64,000 nt of DNA from Amycolatopsis tucumanensis (GTDB lineage Bacteria; Actinomycetota; Actinomycetes; Mycobacteriales; Pseudonocardiaceae), in NCBI RefSeq assembly GCF_021654135.1, contig NZ_JAKGSD010000011.1:1-64000 (forward strand), written 5' to 3'. Below the pieces are notes generated by a model. The model did no database searches. It had not been told where the DNA came from and saw only the letters and a list, made by a program, of their open reading frames with translations. The position numbers were made by a program, and so were the translations under genes. Of this stretch, positions 51,943 to 60,352 are shown piece after piece (the stretch's first letter is position 1; each line of letters opens with the position of its first letter).

Positions 51943-54090
51943 CTATTCCACGGCGAGCCCGCGGGCGGCGCGGAAGGAGGCGAGCAGGTCCATCGACACC
52001 CGCGGGTCGAACGCCATCTGCTGCCGGGCCAGCGCGAGCAGCTGTGGCTCGCCGCCGGGCACGCCGTAGAGCCGGTCGCGGGTGAGGTTGTCGGTGAACA
52101 CCTCCAGGATCGTCGCGCTGAACAGCAGGTACGCGGCGGCCTGCGTGCGCAGCGCGGCGAGCCCGTCGCCCGAGTCGATCTTCGTCGCCAGCGCGCGCAG
52201 CTCCCCGGGTCCGCGCACGGTCGGGATCGACACCAGGTCCGCGATGAGCCCGGACCGCTCCGGCGAGGGTTCGATGCCGCGCGCGGCCCCGGTGAAGGCG
52301 TGCGCCTTGCGGTCCAGCTCGCGCCGGACCAGCACCTCGACGACCGCGCTCAGCTGCTGCCCGGCAGGCACGTCGAGCAGTTCGACGACCGTGCGCCGCA
52401 GGTCACGGGGCAGGCCGCCGGACAGGCAGTGGCACAGGCAGACGAACTGCTCCGGCAGCCCGAGCACGCGGCGGCTGATCCAGTTCCGCGTGTCGTCCGG
52501 GGTGAAGTTGTCCAGCCGCACCATCTCGGAGAAGGCGCTGTCGAACGCGTCGCGCGCCGGGATGCCGCGGCGCTCGAAGGAGACGATCGCGTCGTCGGAC
52601 ACCGACACCAGGAACAGGCACCCGGGCACGTCGAAGACGCCCTTGATGTCGTTGATCAGCTCCTGCGCCTTCTCCGGCTCGGCGATCTTGTCCAGCTCGT
52701 CGATCGCGATGACCACCCGCTCGGTCACGCCGGTGGCCCGCAGCACCTCCGCCGCGTGCTCGGCGAAGGCGCGGAACTCGTCGACGACCTCGGGGTAGCT
52801 GAGCTGCTGTTCGGCGCTCTGCGTGGAGCGGGTCCACCCGGCCTCGCTCTTCAGCGGCAGGGTGAGCTTGCCGGACCAGCCGGTGGTGTAGGTCTGCAGG
52901 AACCGGATGCGCCGCAATTGCTGCCCGGCGACCGCGCGCAGCTCACGCAGGCGCGGGTCGGCCGGCCGCACCGGACGCAGCCCGCGCGCCGCCCGCCAGG
53001 CGAACGCGCTCAGGTCGGCGACGACGGCCAGCGCGACGAACCCGGCGAGCACCAGGACCGCGATCCGCCAGCCGGTCAGATCGCGGAACAGCGGCGGCGG
53101 ATCGGTGACGAACTCCAGCGGCGGCCGTCCCCACGCCCACGCGCCGAGCAGCACCGGCACCGCGATCGCGACGAGGTGGGCCAGCAGGGAGCGGACCACG
53201 TGCGCGGCCCGTTCACGTCGCCGGACCGGCGCCGCCAGGCGGGCGAACGTCGCCCACCGCTGCGGTTGCCCGGCGCCATGGGTGCGGGTGATGACCTCCT
53301 TGCACAGCAGGGCGTGCAGGTAGAGGACGAAGTCGCGGGCGTCGTAGCGGGCGGGCGCGGACGCGACCACGGCGAGCGGCGGCCGGTCCGGATCACCGAG
53401 CACCCCGCCTGCCACGAACCGGATCGCGGTGGTCTTGCCGACCCCGCGGTGCCCGGCGAGCGCGATCGCCCCGGTCTCCGACCGCGCGACGGCGGTGCGC
53501 AGACGCTCCCCGGCGCCCGTGATGACCGGCGTCGCGGAGGGGGATTCGCGGTAGAGGCCGTCGACCGCGCGGTAGGTGAACTCGGTGCTGTCCGGCGGAG
53601 TCCGCTTCTCCTCGACGTAGCGGACCAGCGCCGGCCACACGATCTGCTCGACCGCGTACACCCGCCACAGGTCCTCGACGGGCAACGCGCCGACGCGGCG
53701 GAACAGCCCGCGCAGCGGCGCGATCCAGCGGTACCCGATGCGGCAGGCGATCGCGAGCACGGCGAGGTAGGCGGCCACCGCGAACGCGGCGAACCCCCAC
53801 GGCAGCTGCGGCCACGCCCGGACCAGCAGCAGGTGGTAGCCGAACACGACGGCGAAGGCGGCGGCGAGCCGGAGGTCGACGAGCCGGTGCTCGGGCAGCC
53901 TCGACGTGATCACGCCCTCGAAGGCGGGGTCGCGCAGGAAGGTGTCGCGCCCGGTGGTCAGCCGTTCGCGCAGCTCCGGGTCCGCGGACAACGCCTCGCG
54001 CGCCTCGCGCAGCGGGATCCGCTCCTCGGCGAGCAGGTCGCGCGCGTCGTCACCGAACAGGACGCCCGCGATCAGCTCGTCGTCCCCCAT
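51943..54090 (-). CDS. KAP-type membrane P-loop NTPase
   Basis: The protein has 715 residues. Two membrane helices near 75-115 (FAVVFGYHLLLVRAW; GFAAFAVAAYLAVLAIAC) precede the P-loop domain. Walker A is ALAGHRGVGKTTAIR at about 207-221 and Walker B is RVVIAIDELDKI near 455. Between them lie two more membrane helices (LLAHLVAIAVPVLLGAWAW; IAVLVLAGFVALAVVADL), the KAP family hallmark of a transmembrane insertion inside the NTPase domain. SVSDDAIVSFERRGI is a sensor region. Bacterial KAP proteins are accessory and several act in phage defence or membrane organisation. No partner gene stands beside it. Confidence 0.88.
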   Translation of the reverse strand: MGDDELIAGVLFGDDARDLLAEERIPLREAREALSADPELRERLTTGRDTFLRDPAFEGVITSRLPEHRLVDLRLAAAFAVVFGYHLLLVRAWPQLPWGFAAFAVAAYLAVLAIACRIGYRWIAPLRGLFRRVGALPVEDLWRVYAVEQIVWPALVRYVEEKRTPPDSTEFTYRAVDGLYRESPSATPVITGAGERLRTAVARSETGAIALAGHRGVGKTTAIRFVAGGVLGDPDRPPLAVVASAPARYDARDFVLYLHALLCKEVITRTHGAGQPQRWATFARLAAPVRRRERAAHVVRSLLAHLVAIAVPVLLGAWAWGRPPLEFVTDPPPLFRDLTGWRIAVLVLAGFVALAVVADLSAFAWRAARGLRPVRPADPRLRELRAVAGQQLRRIRFLQTYTTGWSGKLTLPLKSEAGWTRSTQSAEQQLSYPEVVDEFRAFAEHAAEVLRATGVTERVVIAIDELDKIAEPEKAQELINDIKGVFDVPGCLFLVSVSDDAIVSFERRGIPARDAFDSAFSEMVRLDNFTPDDTRNWISRRVLGLPEQFVCLCHCLSGGLPRDLRRTVVELLDVPAGQQLSAVVEVLVRRELDRKAHAFTGAARGIEPSPERSGLIADLVSIPTVRGPGELRALATKIDSGDGLAALRTQAAAYLLFSATILEVFTDNLTRDRLYGVPGGEPQLLALARQQMAFDPRVSMDLLASFRAARGLAVE

Positions 54091-54105
54091 GGCGATCAGG
54101 TTAGA

Positions 54106-55098
54106 TCAGCGCACCACCACGACGTGCTCCCCGCGCGGGACGAACTCGCCGATCACCGGGGCGCCCGGGATCTCGCCTGCCAGCAGGAGGCCGCCCGAGG
54201 TCTGGGCGTCGGCCAGGAGCAGGGCCTCCTCCTCGGCCACCGCGGACAGGTCGGCGTGCGGCCGCACCCAGTCGAGGTTGCGCCGTGTGCCGCCGCTGAC
54301 GTAGCCCTCGGCCAGCGCCGCCCGTGCGCCGTCCACATAGGACACCGCGGCGGAGTTCACGACGGCCGTCACCCCGCTGGCGCGCGCCATCTTGTACAGG
54401 TGCCCGAGCAGGCCGAAGCCGGTCACGTCGGTCGCCGCGGGGATGCCGGCGTCCAGCGCGGCACTGGCGGCCGGGGCGTTCAGCGTGGTCATCACCTCGA
54501 TCGCCTCCGGAAAGCGCTCGCCGGTCGCCTTGTGCCGCGAGTTCAGCACCCCGATGCCGAGCGGCTTGGTCAGCGACAACGCCATCCCGGGCCGGGCGGA
54601 ATCGTTGCGCAGGAGGCGATCCGGATCGCCGACGCCGGTGACCGCGAGCCCGTACTTCGGCTCCGGGTCGTCGACGCTGTGCCCGCCGGCGAGGTGGCAC
54701 CCGGCGTCGGCGCAGACGTCCGCCCCGCCGCGCAGCGCCTCCGCCGCCAGCTCGAACGGCAGCACGTCCCGCGGCCAGCCGAGCAGGTTCACTGCCACCA
54801 CCGGGCGGCCGCCCATCGCGTAGACGTCGGAGAGCGCGTTGGCCGCCGCGATGCGCCCCCAGTCGTAGGCGTCGTCGACGACGGGCGTGAAGAAGTCCGT
54901 GGTGGCGATCAACGCGAGCCCGCCGGAGATCCGCACCGCGGCCGCGTCGTCGCCGTCGTCCAGGCCGACCAGCAGTTCGCCTGCCGGATCGCACGGCTGC
55001 CTGCCGACCAGCCCGCGCACCACGTCCTCCAGCTCGCCCGGCGGGATCTTGCACGCGCACCCGCCGCCGTGCGCGTACTGCGTCAGTCGATGGCCCAT
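54106..55098 (-). CDS. selD: Selenophosphate synthetase
   Basis: The protein has 330 residues from ATG 55098; GTG 55104 is also in frame. YAHGGGCACKIPPGEL holds the active-site Cys and Lys; Cys is used where some organisms place selenocysteine. LVGLDDGDDAAAVR, TTDFFTPVVDDAYDWGRIAA and AGGHSVDDPEPKYGLAVTG are ATP/Mg motifs. It makes the selenium donor for Sec-tRNA synthesis. It is divergent from the tRNA-Sec-selA-selB unit. Confidence 0.96.
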   Translation of the reverse strand: MGHRLTQYAHGGGCACKIPPGELEDVVRGLVGRQPCDPAGELLVGLDDGDDAAAVRISGGLALIATTDFFTPVVDDAYDWGRIAAANALSDVYAMGGRPVVAVNLLGWPRDVLPFELAAEALRGGADVCADAGCHLAGGHSVDDPEPKYGLAVTGVGDPDRLLRNDSARPGMALSLTKPLGIGVLNSRHKATGERFPEAIEVMTTLNAPAASAALDAGIPAATDVTGFGLLGHLYKMARASGVTAVVNSAAVSYVDGARAALAEGYVSGGTRRNLDWVRPHADLSAVAEEEALLLADAQTSGGLLLAGEIPGAPVIGEFVPRGEHVVVVR

Positions 55099-55164
55099 GC
55101 CCACATCGTGCCGCGTTCGCGCTGCGCGGGCCGCGCGAAGTTGCGATCATGGGGTGTCCCCCGA

Positions 55165-55259
55165 GGAGGCGTATCCGGTCTGGTGACCGGCGCGGTCTTC
55201 AAAACCGTTGGGCGGCAGCCGCTGTCGCCGGCGGGTTCGATTCCCGTCCGCCTCCGCCA
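55165..55259 (+). tRNA. selC: tRNA-Sec (anticodon TCA)
   Basis: The transcript is 92 bases plus encoded CCA. The acceptor ggaggcg/cgcctcc, a long D arm (ccggtctggtgaccgg), the anticodon loop cttcaaa with TCA, a long variable arm (gggcggcagccgctgtcgcc) and T arm cgggttcgattcccg are all visible. The length and TCA anticodon identify selenocysteine tRNA. It lies between selD and selA. Confidence 0.95.
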
Positions 55260-55277
55260 CCCAGGGAGGAGCGAGGA

Positions 55278-56558
55278 GTGACGGACCCCCGTCGCCGCGT
55301 GCCGCGGACCGACGTGCTGCTCGCGCACCCGCGCCTGGCCGAGGCGGAGCGCGTGCTCGGCCGCGCCCTGGTCAAGGCCGCGGTCGTGGCGGCGCAGGAC
55401 CGTGCGCGGGCCGGGGAGATCGAGCCGGAGCAGGTGGCCGAGCAGGCCATCGCGGCGCTGCCGTCGTCCGCGACCACGTTGCGGCCGGTGGTGAACGCGA
55501 CCGGGGTCGTCGTGCACACCAACCTCGGTCGGGCCCCGCTGTCGCAGGCGGCGCTGGACGCTGTGGTCACCGCGGGGCGCAGCACGGACGTCGAGTTCGA
55601 CCTCGCCACCGGCCGCCGGGCCCGCCGCGGCCGGGGCGCGCTGGCCGCGCTCGCCGAGGCGGTGCCGGCCGCGGGCGGGGTGCACGTGGTGAACAACAAC
55701 GCCGCGGCGCTGTTGCTGGCCGCGCTCGCGCTGGCGCCCGGCAAGGAGATCGTGATCAGCCGCGGCGAGCTGGTCGAGATCGGCGACGGGTTCCGCATCC
55801 CGGAGCTGCTGGCGTCCACCGGCGCGCGGCTGCGCGAGGTCGGCACCACGAACCGGACGAGCCTGCGTGATTACTCCGCGGCGCTCGGCCCGGACACCGG
55901 CTTCGTGCTGAAGGTGCACCCGTCGAACTTCCGGGTCACCGGCTTCACCGCGGAGGCGTCGGTGCGCGAGCTCGCCACGCTGGACGTGCCGCTGGTCGTC
56001 GACATCGGGTCCGGGCTGCTCGCTCCGCACCCGGTCCTGCCGGACGAGCCGGACGCCACCACGGTCCTGCGCGACGGCGCCGATCTGGTGACCGCGAGCG
56101 GTGACAAGCTGCTCGGCGGCCCACAGGCCGGGCTGCTGCTGGGCTCGGCCGAGCTGGTGGAGCGGCTGCGCAGGCATCCCGCCGCCCGGGCGTTGCGGGT
56201 CGACAAGCTGACTCTCGCCGCGCTGGAGGCGACCCTGCGCGGGGCCGAACCGCCGGTCGCGCGGGCCCTGGTCGCCGACCTGGCGGAACTGCGCCGGAGG
56301 GCGGACGCGCTGGCCTCGCGGATTCCCGCTGCGAGCGTGGTGTCGTGCCGTTCGGCCGTCGGTGGCGGCGGCGCGCCCGGGGTTGAGCTGCCGTCGGTCG
56401 CGGTGAGCCTGCCGGAGTCGTTGGCGGAGCCGCTGCGCACCGGGACGCCGTCGGTGGTGGGCCGGGTCGAGCACGGCCGGTGCCTGCTGGACCTGCGCAC
56501 GGTCGGCCCGGACGAGGACGAACTGCTGCTCGCGGCGGTGCGCGCGTGTACGTCGTAG
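55278..56558 (+). CDS. selA: L-seryl-tRNA(Sec) selenium transferase
   Basis: The protein has 426 residues from GTG 55278 with GAGGAG upstream. NATGVVVHTNLGRAPLSQAA and VVNNNAAALLLAA are SelA signatures. REVGTTNRTSLRDY and LTASGDKLLGGPQAG follow, the latter with the PLP lysine near residue 277 (read VTASGDKLLGGPQAG). It converts Ser-tRNA(Sec) to Sec-tRNA(Sec) with selenophosphate. It starts 19 bases after the tRNA and its 3' end overlaps selB by 13 bases. Confidence 0.96.
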   Translation: MTDPRRRVPRTDVLLAHPRLAEAERVLGRALVKAAVVAAQDRARAGEIEPEQVAEQAIAALPSSATTLRPVVNATGVVVHTNLGRAPLSQAALDAVVTAGRSTDVEFDLATGRRARRGRGALAALAEAVPAAGGVHVVNNNAAALLLAALALAPGKEIVISRGELVEIGDGFRIPELLASTGARLREVGTTNRTSLRDYSAALGPDTGFVLKVHPSNFRVTGFTAEASVRELATLDVPLVVDIGSGLLAPHPVLPDEPDATTVLRDGADLVTASGDKLLGGPQAGLLLGSAELVERLRRHPAARALRVDKLTLAALEATLRGAEPPVARALVADLAELRRRADALASRIPAASVVSCRSAVGGGGAPGVELPSVAVSLPESLAEPLRTGTPSVVGRVEHGRCLLDLRTVGPDEDELLLAAVRACTS

Positions 56559-58243
56559 CGACCGCGGGGCACGTCGACCACGGCAAGTCGACGCTGGTCG
56601 AGCGGCTCACCGGCACCTGGCCGGACCGGCTGGCTGAGGAGCAACGCCGCGGGCTGACGATCGAGCTGGGGTTCGCCTGGACGGAGATCGACGGGCGGCG
56701 GCTCGCGTTCGTGGACGTGCCGGGGCACGAGCGGTTCGTGCCGAACATGCTCGCCGGGGTCGGCCCGGTGCCCGCCGTGGTGTTCGTCGTCGCCGCGGAC
56801 GAGGGGTGGATGCCGCAGTCGGCGGAACACCTGGCGGCGCTCGACGCGCTCGGCGTCCGGCACGCGCTGCTCGTCGTGACCAAGGCCGACCTCGCCGATC
56901 CCGGGCCCGCGACGGCGGAAGCGCTTTCCCACCTGGCGGTCCTCGGGAGCTGCGACGTGGTGTCGATCGGGCGCGGCGGGGACCTGGAGCCGGTGCGCAG
57001 GGCGTTGTGCGCGCTCGTCGACCGGCTGCCCGCGCCGGATCCGGCGGCGGACGTGCGGCTGTGGGTGGACCGGGCGTTCACGGTGCGCGGCGCGGGCACG
57101 GTGGTGACCGGGACGCTCGCCGGCGGCACCCTGCGCGCGGGGGACGAGCTGGAGCTGGCCGGGGAGCGGGTGACCGTCCGCGGGCTGCAGTCGCTCGGCG
57201 CAGCGGAAACCGAGGTGACCGCGGTGGCGCGGGTCGCGGTGAACCTGCGCGGGGTGGACCGCGACCGGGTGCGGCGCGGGGACGCGCTGCTGACGCCGGG
57301 GGCGTGGGTGCACACCTCGGAGGTGGACGTCGCGGTGCGCGCGCAGGGGGAGCTGCACCGGGAGCTGGTGCTGCACCTCGGCGCGGCGGCGGTCCCGGTG
57401 CACGTCCGTCCACTCGGGACGGACGCGGCGCGGCTGCGGCTGCGGGAACCGCTGCCGCTGCGCATCGGGGACACCGGACTGTTGCGGGACCCCGGCGAGC
57501 ACCGGATCGCGGCCGGGATCACGGTGCTGGACGTGCGGCCGCCGCCGCTGCGGCGTCGTGGTGCGGCGCGTGCGCGGGCGGCGGAGCTGGCCGCCGGGCG
57601 GGTGGCGCCGCCGCCGTTCGCCCGCGCGAGCGAGCTGCGGGCGATGGGATTCCCGTTGACGGGCAAGCGGATCGGCGAGTGGGTCGTGGACGACGCGGCC
57701 CTCGCGCGGGCGCGCGAGGAGGCGCTGTCGCGCTTCGACGAGTGGTCGTCTCGCAACCCCGTGGCGGCCGGGATGCCGGTGGAGGCGCTGCGCCAGGCGG
57801 CCGGCCTGCCCGCGGCCGAACTGGTGCCGGCCGCGCTGGACGGCACCGGGCTGGTGATCGCCGACGGCCTCGTGCGGCGGCCGGGCGCGGGATTGCCCGC
57901 GCCGGTGCTGTCCGCGCTGGCGCGGCTGGACGAGCGGTTCCGGTCGCAGCCGTTCCGCGCGCCCGAGGCCGACGACCTCACCGAGCTGGGGCTGGGCGCG
58001 CGGGAACTGGCGGCGGCGGTGCGCGCCGGGCGGCTGACCCGGATCGCCGACGGGGTGTTCCTCGGCCCCGACGCGGTTCCGCGGGCCGCCGAGGTGCTGG
58101 GGACGCTGCCGCAGCCGTTCACGGTCAGCGAGGCCCGGCGAGCGCTGGACACGACCCGCCGGGTCGCGGTGCCGTTGCTGGAGCTGCTCGACGCCCGCGC
58201 GATCACCGCCCGAACCCCGGATTCGCGGCGCCACCTGCGCTGA
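56546..58243 (+). CDS. selB: Selenocysteine-specific elongation factor
   Basis: The protein has 565 residues. The GTPase begins YVVATAGHVDHGKSTLVERL, with DVPGHERFVPNMLAG as G3 and VVTKADLAD as G4. Two EF-Tu-like beta barrels follow, and the C-terminus holds winged-helix domains (LVIADGLVRRPGAGLPAPVL; TVSEARRALDTTRRVAVPLL) that read the SECIS hairpin. It delivers Sec-tRNA to UGA codons. The GTG start lies within the end of selA. With selD, tRNA-Sec and selA the set is complete; the selenoprotein genes are outside this window. Confidence 0.96.
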   Translation: MYVVATAGHVDHGKSTLVERLTGTWPDRLAEEQRRGLTIELGFAWTEIDGRRLAFVDVPGHERFVPNMLAGVGPVPAVVFVVAADEGWMPQSAEHLAALDALGVRHALLVVTKADLADPGPATAEALSHLAVLGSCDVVSIGRGGDLEPVRRALCALVDRLPAPDPAADVRLWVDRAFTVRGAGTVVTGTLAGGTLRAGDELELAGERVTVRGLQSLGAAETEVTAVARVAVNLRGVDRDRVRRGDALLTPGAWVHTSEVDVAVRAQGELHRELVLHLGAAAVPVHVRPLGTDAARLRLREPLPLRIGDTGLLRDPGEHRIAAGITVLDVRPPPLRRRGAARARAAELAAGRVAPPPFARASELRAMGFPLTGKRIGEWVVDDAALARAREEALSRFDEWSSRNPVAAGMPVEALRQAAGLPAAELVPAALDGTGLVIADGLVRRPGAGLPAPVLSALARLDERFRSQPFRAPEADDLTELGLGARELAAAVRAGRLTRIADGVFLGPDAVPRAAEVLGTLPQPFTVSEARRALDTTRRVAVPLLELLDARAITARTPDSRRHLR

Positions 58244-58315
58244 GCTGCCACGACACGCGGGTTTCGCTCGGAAGCGTGACGGGTACTCGACTCACGGTGA
58301 GGAGAGGAGCTCGTC

Positions 58316-58795
58316 ATGGACACGAACGCCTATGTGGCCTTCCTGGTGATAGGCGCGCTGATCGTCCTGGTCGACGGTCAGTTCGTCTACCACAGCGGGA
58401 AGCGGTACCTGGCGAACGGGCAGGGCGAATCGGAATCGGGGGCGTCCATGGCCCGGCTGGTCGCGGTGCTGTTCCACATCGCGACGCTGGGCGTGCTCGC
58501 GCTCATCTCGACGATCGACTTCCCCGGCGGCACCACGCCGACGGCGATCGTGGGACGCATCGGCGTGTTCCTGCTGGTGCTGGCGCTGGCCCACGGCATC
58601 ACCATCGCCGTGCTGTCGCGCCAGCGCGAGGAACAGGTCGTCGAGCAGATCAACACGCGGATGAACGCCCCGCGCCCGGCGGACCACTCGCTCAACGACC
58701 CGGTCGTCTCGCCGGTGCCCGGGCAGGAGGGCCGCGACCCGCGGGTCAGCCCGAGCATCGAGAGCGGCACGCCGTACACCACGGACCGGTATTAG
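58316..58795 (+). CDS. Small membrane protein of unknown function, 159 residues
   Basis: ATG 58316 follows GAGGAG closely. Three hydrophobic segments are seen: AYVAFLVIGALIVLVDGQFV, MARLVAVLFHIATLGVLALI and IGVFLLVLALAHGITIAVLS. A polar C-terminal tail of about 50 residues (NDPVVSPVPGQEGRDPRVSP) follows. I know homologues only as hypothetical actinobacterial membrane proteins. It is separated from the sel genes by 72 bases. Confidence 0.8.
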   Translation: MDTNAYVAFLVIGALIVLVDGQFVYHSGKRYLANGQGESESGASMARLVAVLFHIATLGVLALISTIDFPGGTTPTAIVGRIGVFLLVLALAHGITIAVLSRQREEQVVEQINTRMNAPRPADHSLNDPVVSPVPGQEGRDPRVSPSIESGTPYTTDRY

Positions 58796-58845
58796 GAGTT
58801 CAGGCTCCGCCGGCGATCCGACGATAGCGGCGGCGAACCCGGTGG

Positions 58846-58870
58846 CTCCGGCGTCCACGTGACGCCGGAG
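58846..58870. terminator. Bidirectional hairpin terminator
   Basis: ctccggcgtc pairs with gacgccggag around cacgt, a perfect 10-bp stem in the gap between the membrane-protein gene and the convergent cupin gene. Confidence 0.7.
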
Positions 58871-58956
58871 CTTCCTGCGCGCGGCCAGCGTGATCGAGTG
58901 CTGCGGCCAGGTCGGCGCGATCGAAGGCGCCTCGCACGGTCGCGGCGAGTCGACAG

Positions 58957-59340
58957 TCACCACGGTCCGGGCGCCGGTGCGGCCTCCGCGTCGCTCTCCG
59001 GCCACGGTGGCGTCGTCACCGCGACCACCGTCAGCCCGTCCGCGCCCGCCCGGAACTGGAACGCCGTGCCGAGCGGGATCGTCAGGCACACCCCGGGCGC
59101 CAGCTCAGTGACCTCCTCGCGCGTGCCCTGCCTGCGCCACATCCGGCCGCTGCCGCCGACGACGTACCAGATCTCCTCCACGGTCGCGTGCGCCACGGCC
59201 CGCGACACCTGATCCGGCTCCAGCGCGAAGTGCGCGAAACTCGCCACGCCCGGGAGTGTGCACAGTGGACGGACCGCGGAGCCGTCCGGTGCGGTCACCT
59301 CGACGGTGTCCGCGAGACGCCTGGTCTGGAACGGTTTCAC
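58957..59340 (-). CDS. Cupin-domain protein
   Basis: The protein has 127 residues from GTG 59340, which overlaps the stop of the WYL regulator (GTGA). The beta-barrel motif appears in HFALEPDQVSRAVAHATVEE (His and Glu ligands), IWYVVGGSGRMWRR and LTIPLGTAFQFRAGADG. The metal site has the usual Glu, but the second-motif His is replaced, so metal binding is uncertain. It is translated with the regulator and may sense or bind a small molecule. Confidence 0.85.
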   Translation of the reverse strand: MKPFQTRRLADTVEVTAPDGSAVRPLCTLPGVASFAHFALEPDQVSRAVAHATVEEIWYVVGGSGRMWRRQGTREEVTELAPGVCLTIPLGTAFQFRAGADGLTVVAVTTPPWPESDAEAAPAPGPW

Positions 59341-60290
59341 GACACGGCCTTCCGGTAGCGCCGCGACAGGACCCGCAGCCGTTCGACGAGTTCCGGCGGC
59401 CCGGTCACGGTGAAGTCCAGGTCCAGGAGGCCCAGGTGCACGGCGATGCTCTGCACGGTGTCCGCGCCGGTGTGCAGCACGCACGTCGTCGCGCCGATCG
59501 CTTCGACCGTGCCCACCGCCGGGTTGATCCGCTCACGCACCACGTCCGCCGGAGCGTGCACGGTCACCTCCGCGCGGTACCGCCACGCTGCCGCCGACAC
59601 CCCGCGGCGCACCCGGTCGGTCACTTCTTCGGGCAGCTCACGCGGGGTGAACCGCGGGCCGGACGGGATCTTCGGCTCCATCCGGTCCACCCGGAACGTG
59701 CGCCAGTCGCCGCGGTCGCAGTCCCACGCCACGAGGTACCAGCGGCTTCCCCAGTTCACCAGCCGGTACGGGTCCGCCACGCGCCGACCGGTCGTGCCGT
59801 CGTGCCCGGTGTAGTCGAACCGCAGCCGCTCGTGGTCGCGGCATGCGGCGGCGAGGAGGCTCAAGGTTTCGGCGCTCACGCGCGGGCCTTCGCTGTCGGC
59901 AAGCGCACGAACGGCATAGGTGCTCAGCGCCTGCACGCGCCGCCGCAACCGCGACGGCAGGACCTGCTCCAGCTTCGCCAGCGCACGCAACGCCGTCTCC
60001 TCGACGCCGGTGAGGGAGCCGGCCGCTGTGCGCAGGCTGATCGCCACCGCGACGGCCTCTTCGTCGTCGAGCAGGAGCGGCGGTAGCGCGGCGCCCGCGC
60101 CCAGCCGGTAGCCGCCGACCGAGCCGCGCGTGCCGTGCACCGGGTAGCCGAGGTTGCGCAGCCGCTCGACATCGTTGCGGACGGTGCGGGTGCTCACCTC
60201 GAGACGTTCGGCCAGTTCAGCGCCGGTCCAGTCGCGGGGAGTCTGCAGCAGGGACAGCAGGCGGAGCAGTCGGGCGGAGGTCTCCAGCAT
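59337..60290 (-). CDS. WYL-domain transcriptional regulator (YafY/DeoR-HTH type)
   Basis: The protein has 317 residues. The HTH_11 start reads LLSLLQTPRDWTGAELAERL and EVSTRTVRNDVERLRNLGYP. The WYL domain appears as YRLVNWGSRWYLVAWDCDRG, with a WCX extension to the end. These regulators respond to nucleotides or other ligands and often control nearby genes. It is divergent from the epoxide hydrolase gene across a 62-base gap containing a perfect inverted repeat. Confidence 0.93.
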   Translation of the reverse strand: MLETSARLLRLLSLLQTPRDWTGAELAERLEVSTRTVRNDVERLRNLGYPVHGTRGSVGGYRLGAGAALPPLLLDDEEAVAVAISLRTAAGSLTGVEETALRALAKLEQVLPSRLRRRVQALSTYAVRALADSEGPRVSAETLSLLAAACRDHERLRFDYTGHDGTTGRRVADPYRLVNWGSRWYLVAWDCDRGDWRTFRVDRMEPKIPSGPRFTPRELPEEVTDRVRRGVSAAAWRYRAEVTVHAPADVVRERINPAVGTVEAIGATTCVLHTGADTVQSIAVHLGLLDLDFTVTGPPELVERLRVLSRRYRKAVS

Positions 60291-60310
60291 TTTTCCGAGT
60301 CTGCCGGATC

Positions 60311-60333
60311 AATAGGAACGAAGTCTTCCTATT
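60311..60333. promoter_or_regulatory. Inverted repeat operator between WYL regulator and epoxide hydrolase
   Basis: aataggaa and ttcctatt form a perfect 8-bp inverted repeat around cgaagtc, 20 bases ahead of the hydrolase ATG. AT-rich and centred in the divergent promoter, it is a likely site for the WYL protein. Confidence 0.7.
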
Positions 60334-60352
60334 GGCCGCCTAGCTTGGTGTC

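Noticed and set aside
51510..58243. Selenoprotein gene with an in-frame UGA beside the sel cluster
   Set aside because: All genes near the cassette are complete without UGA readthrough, and SelD uses Cys at its active site.
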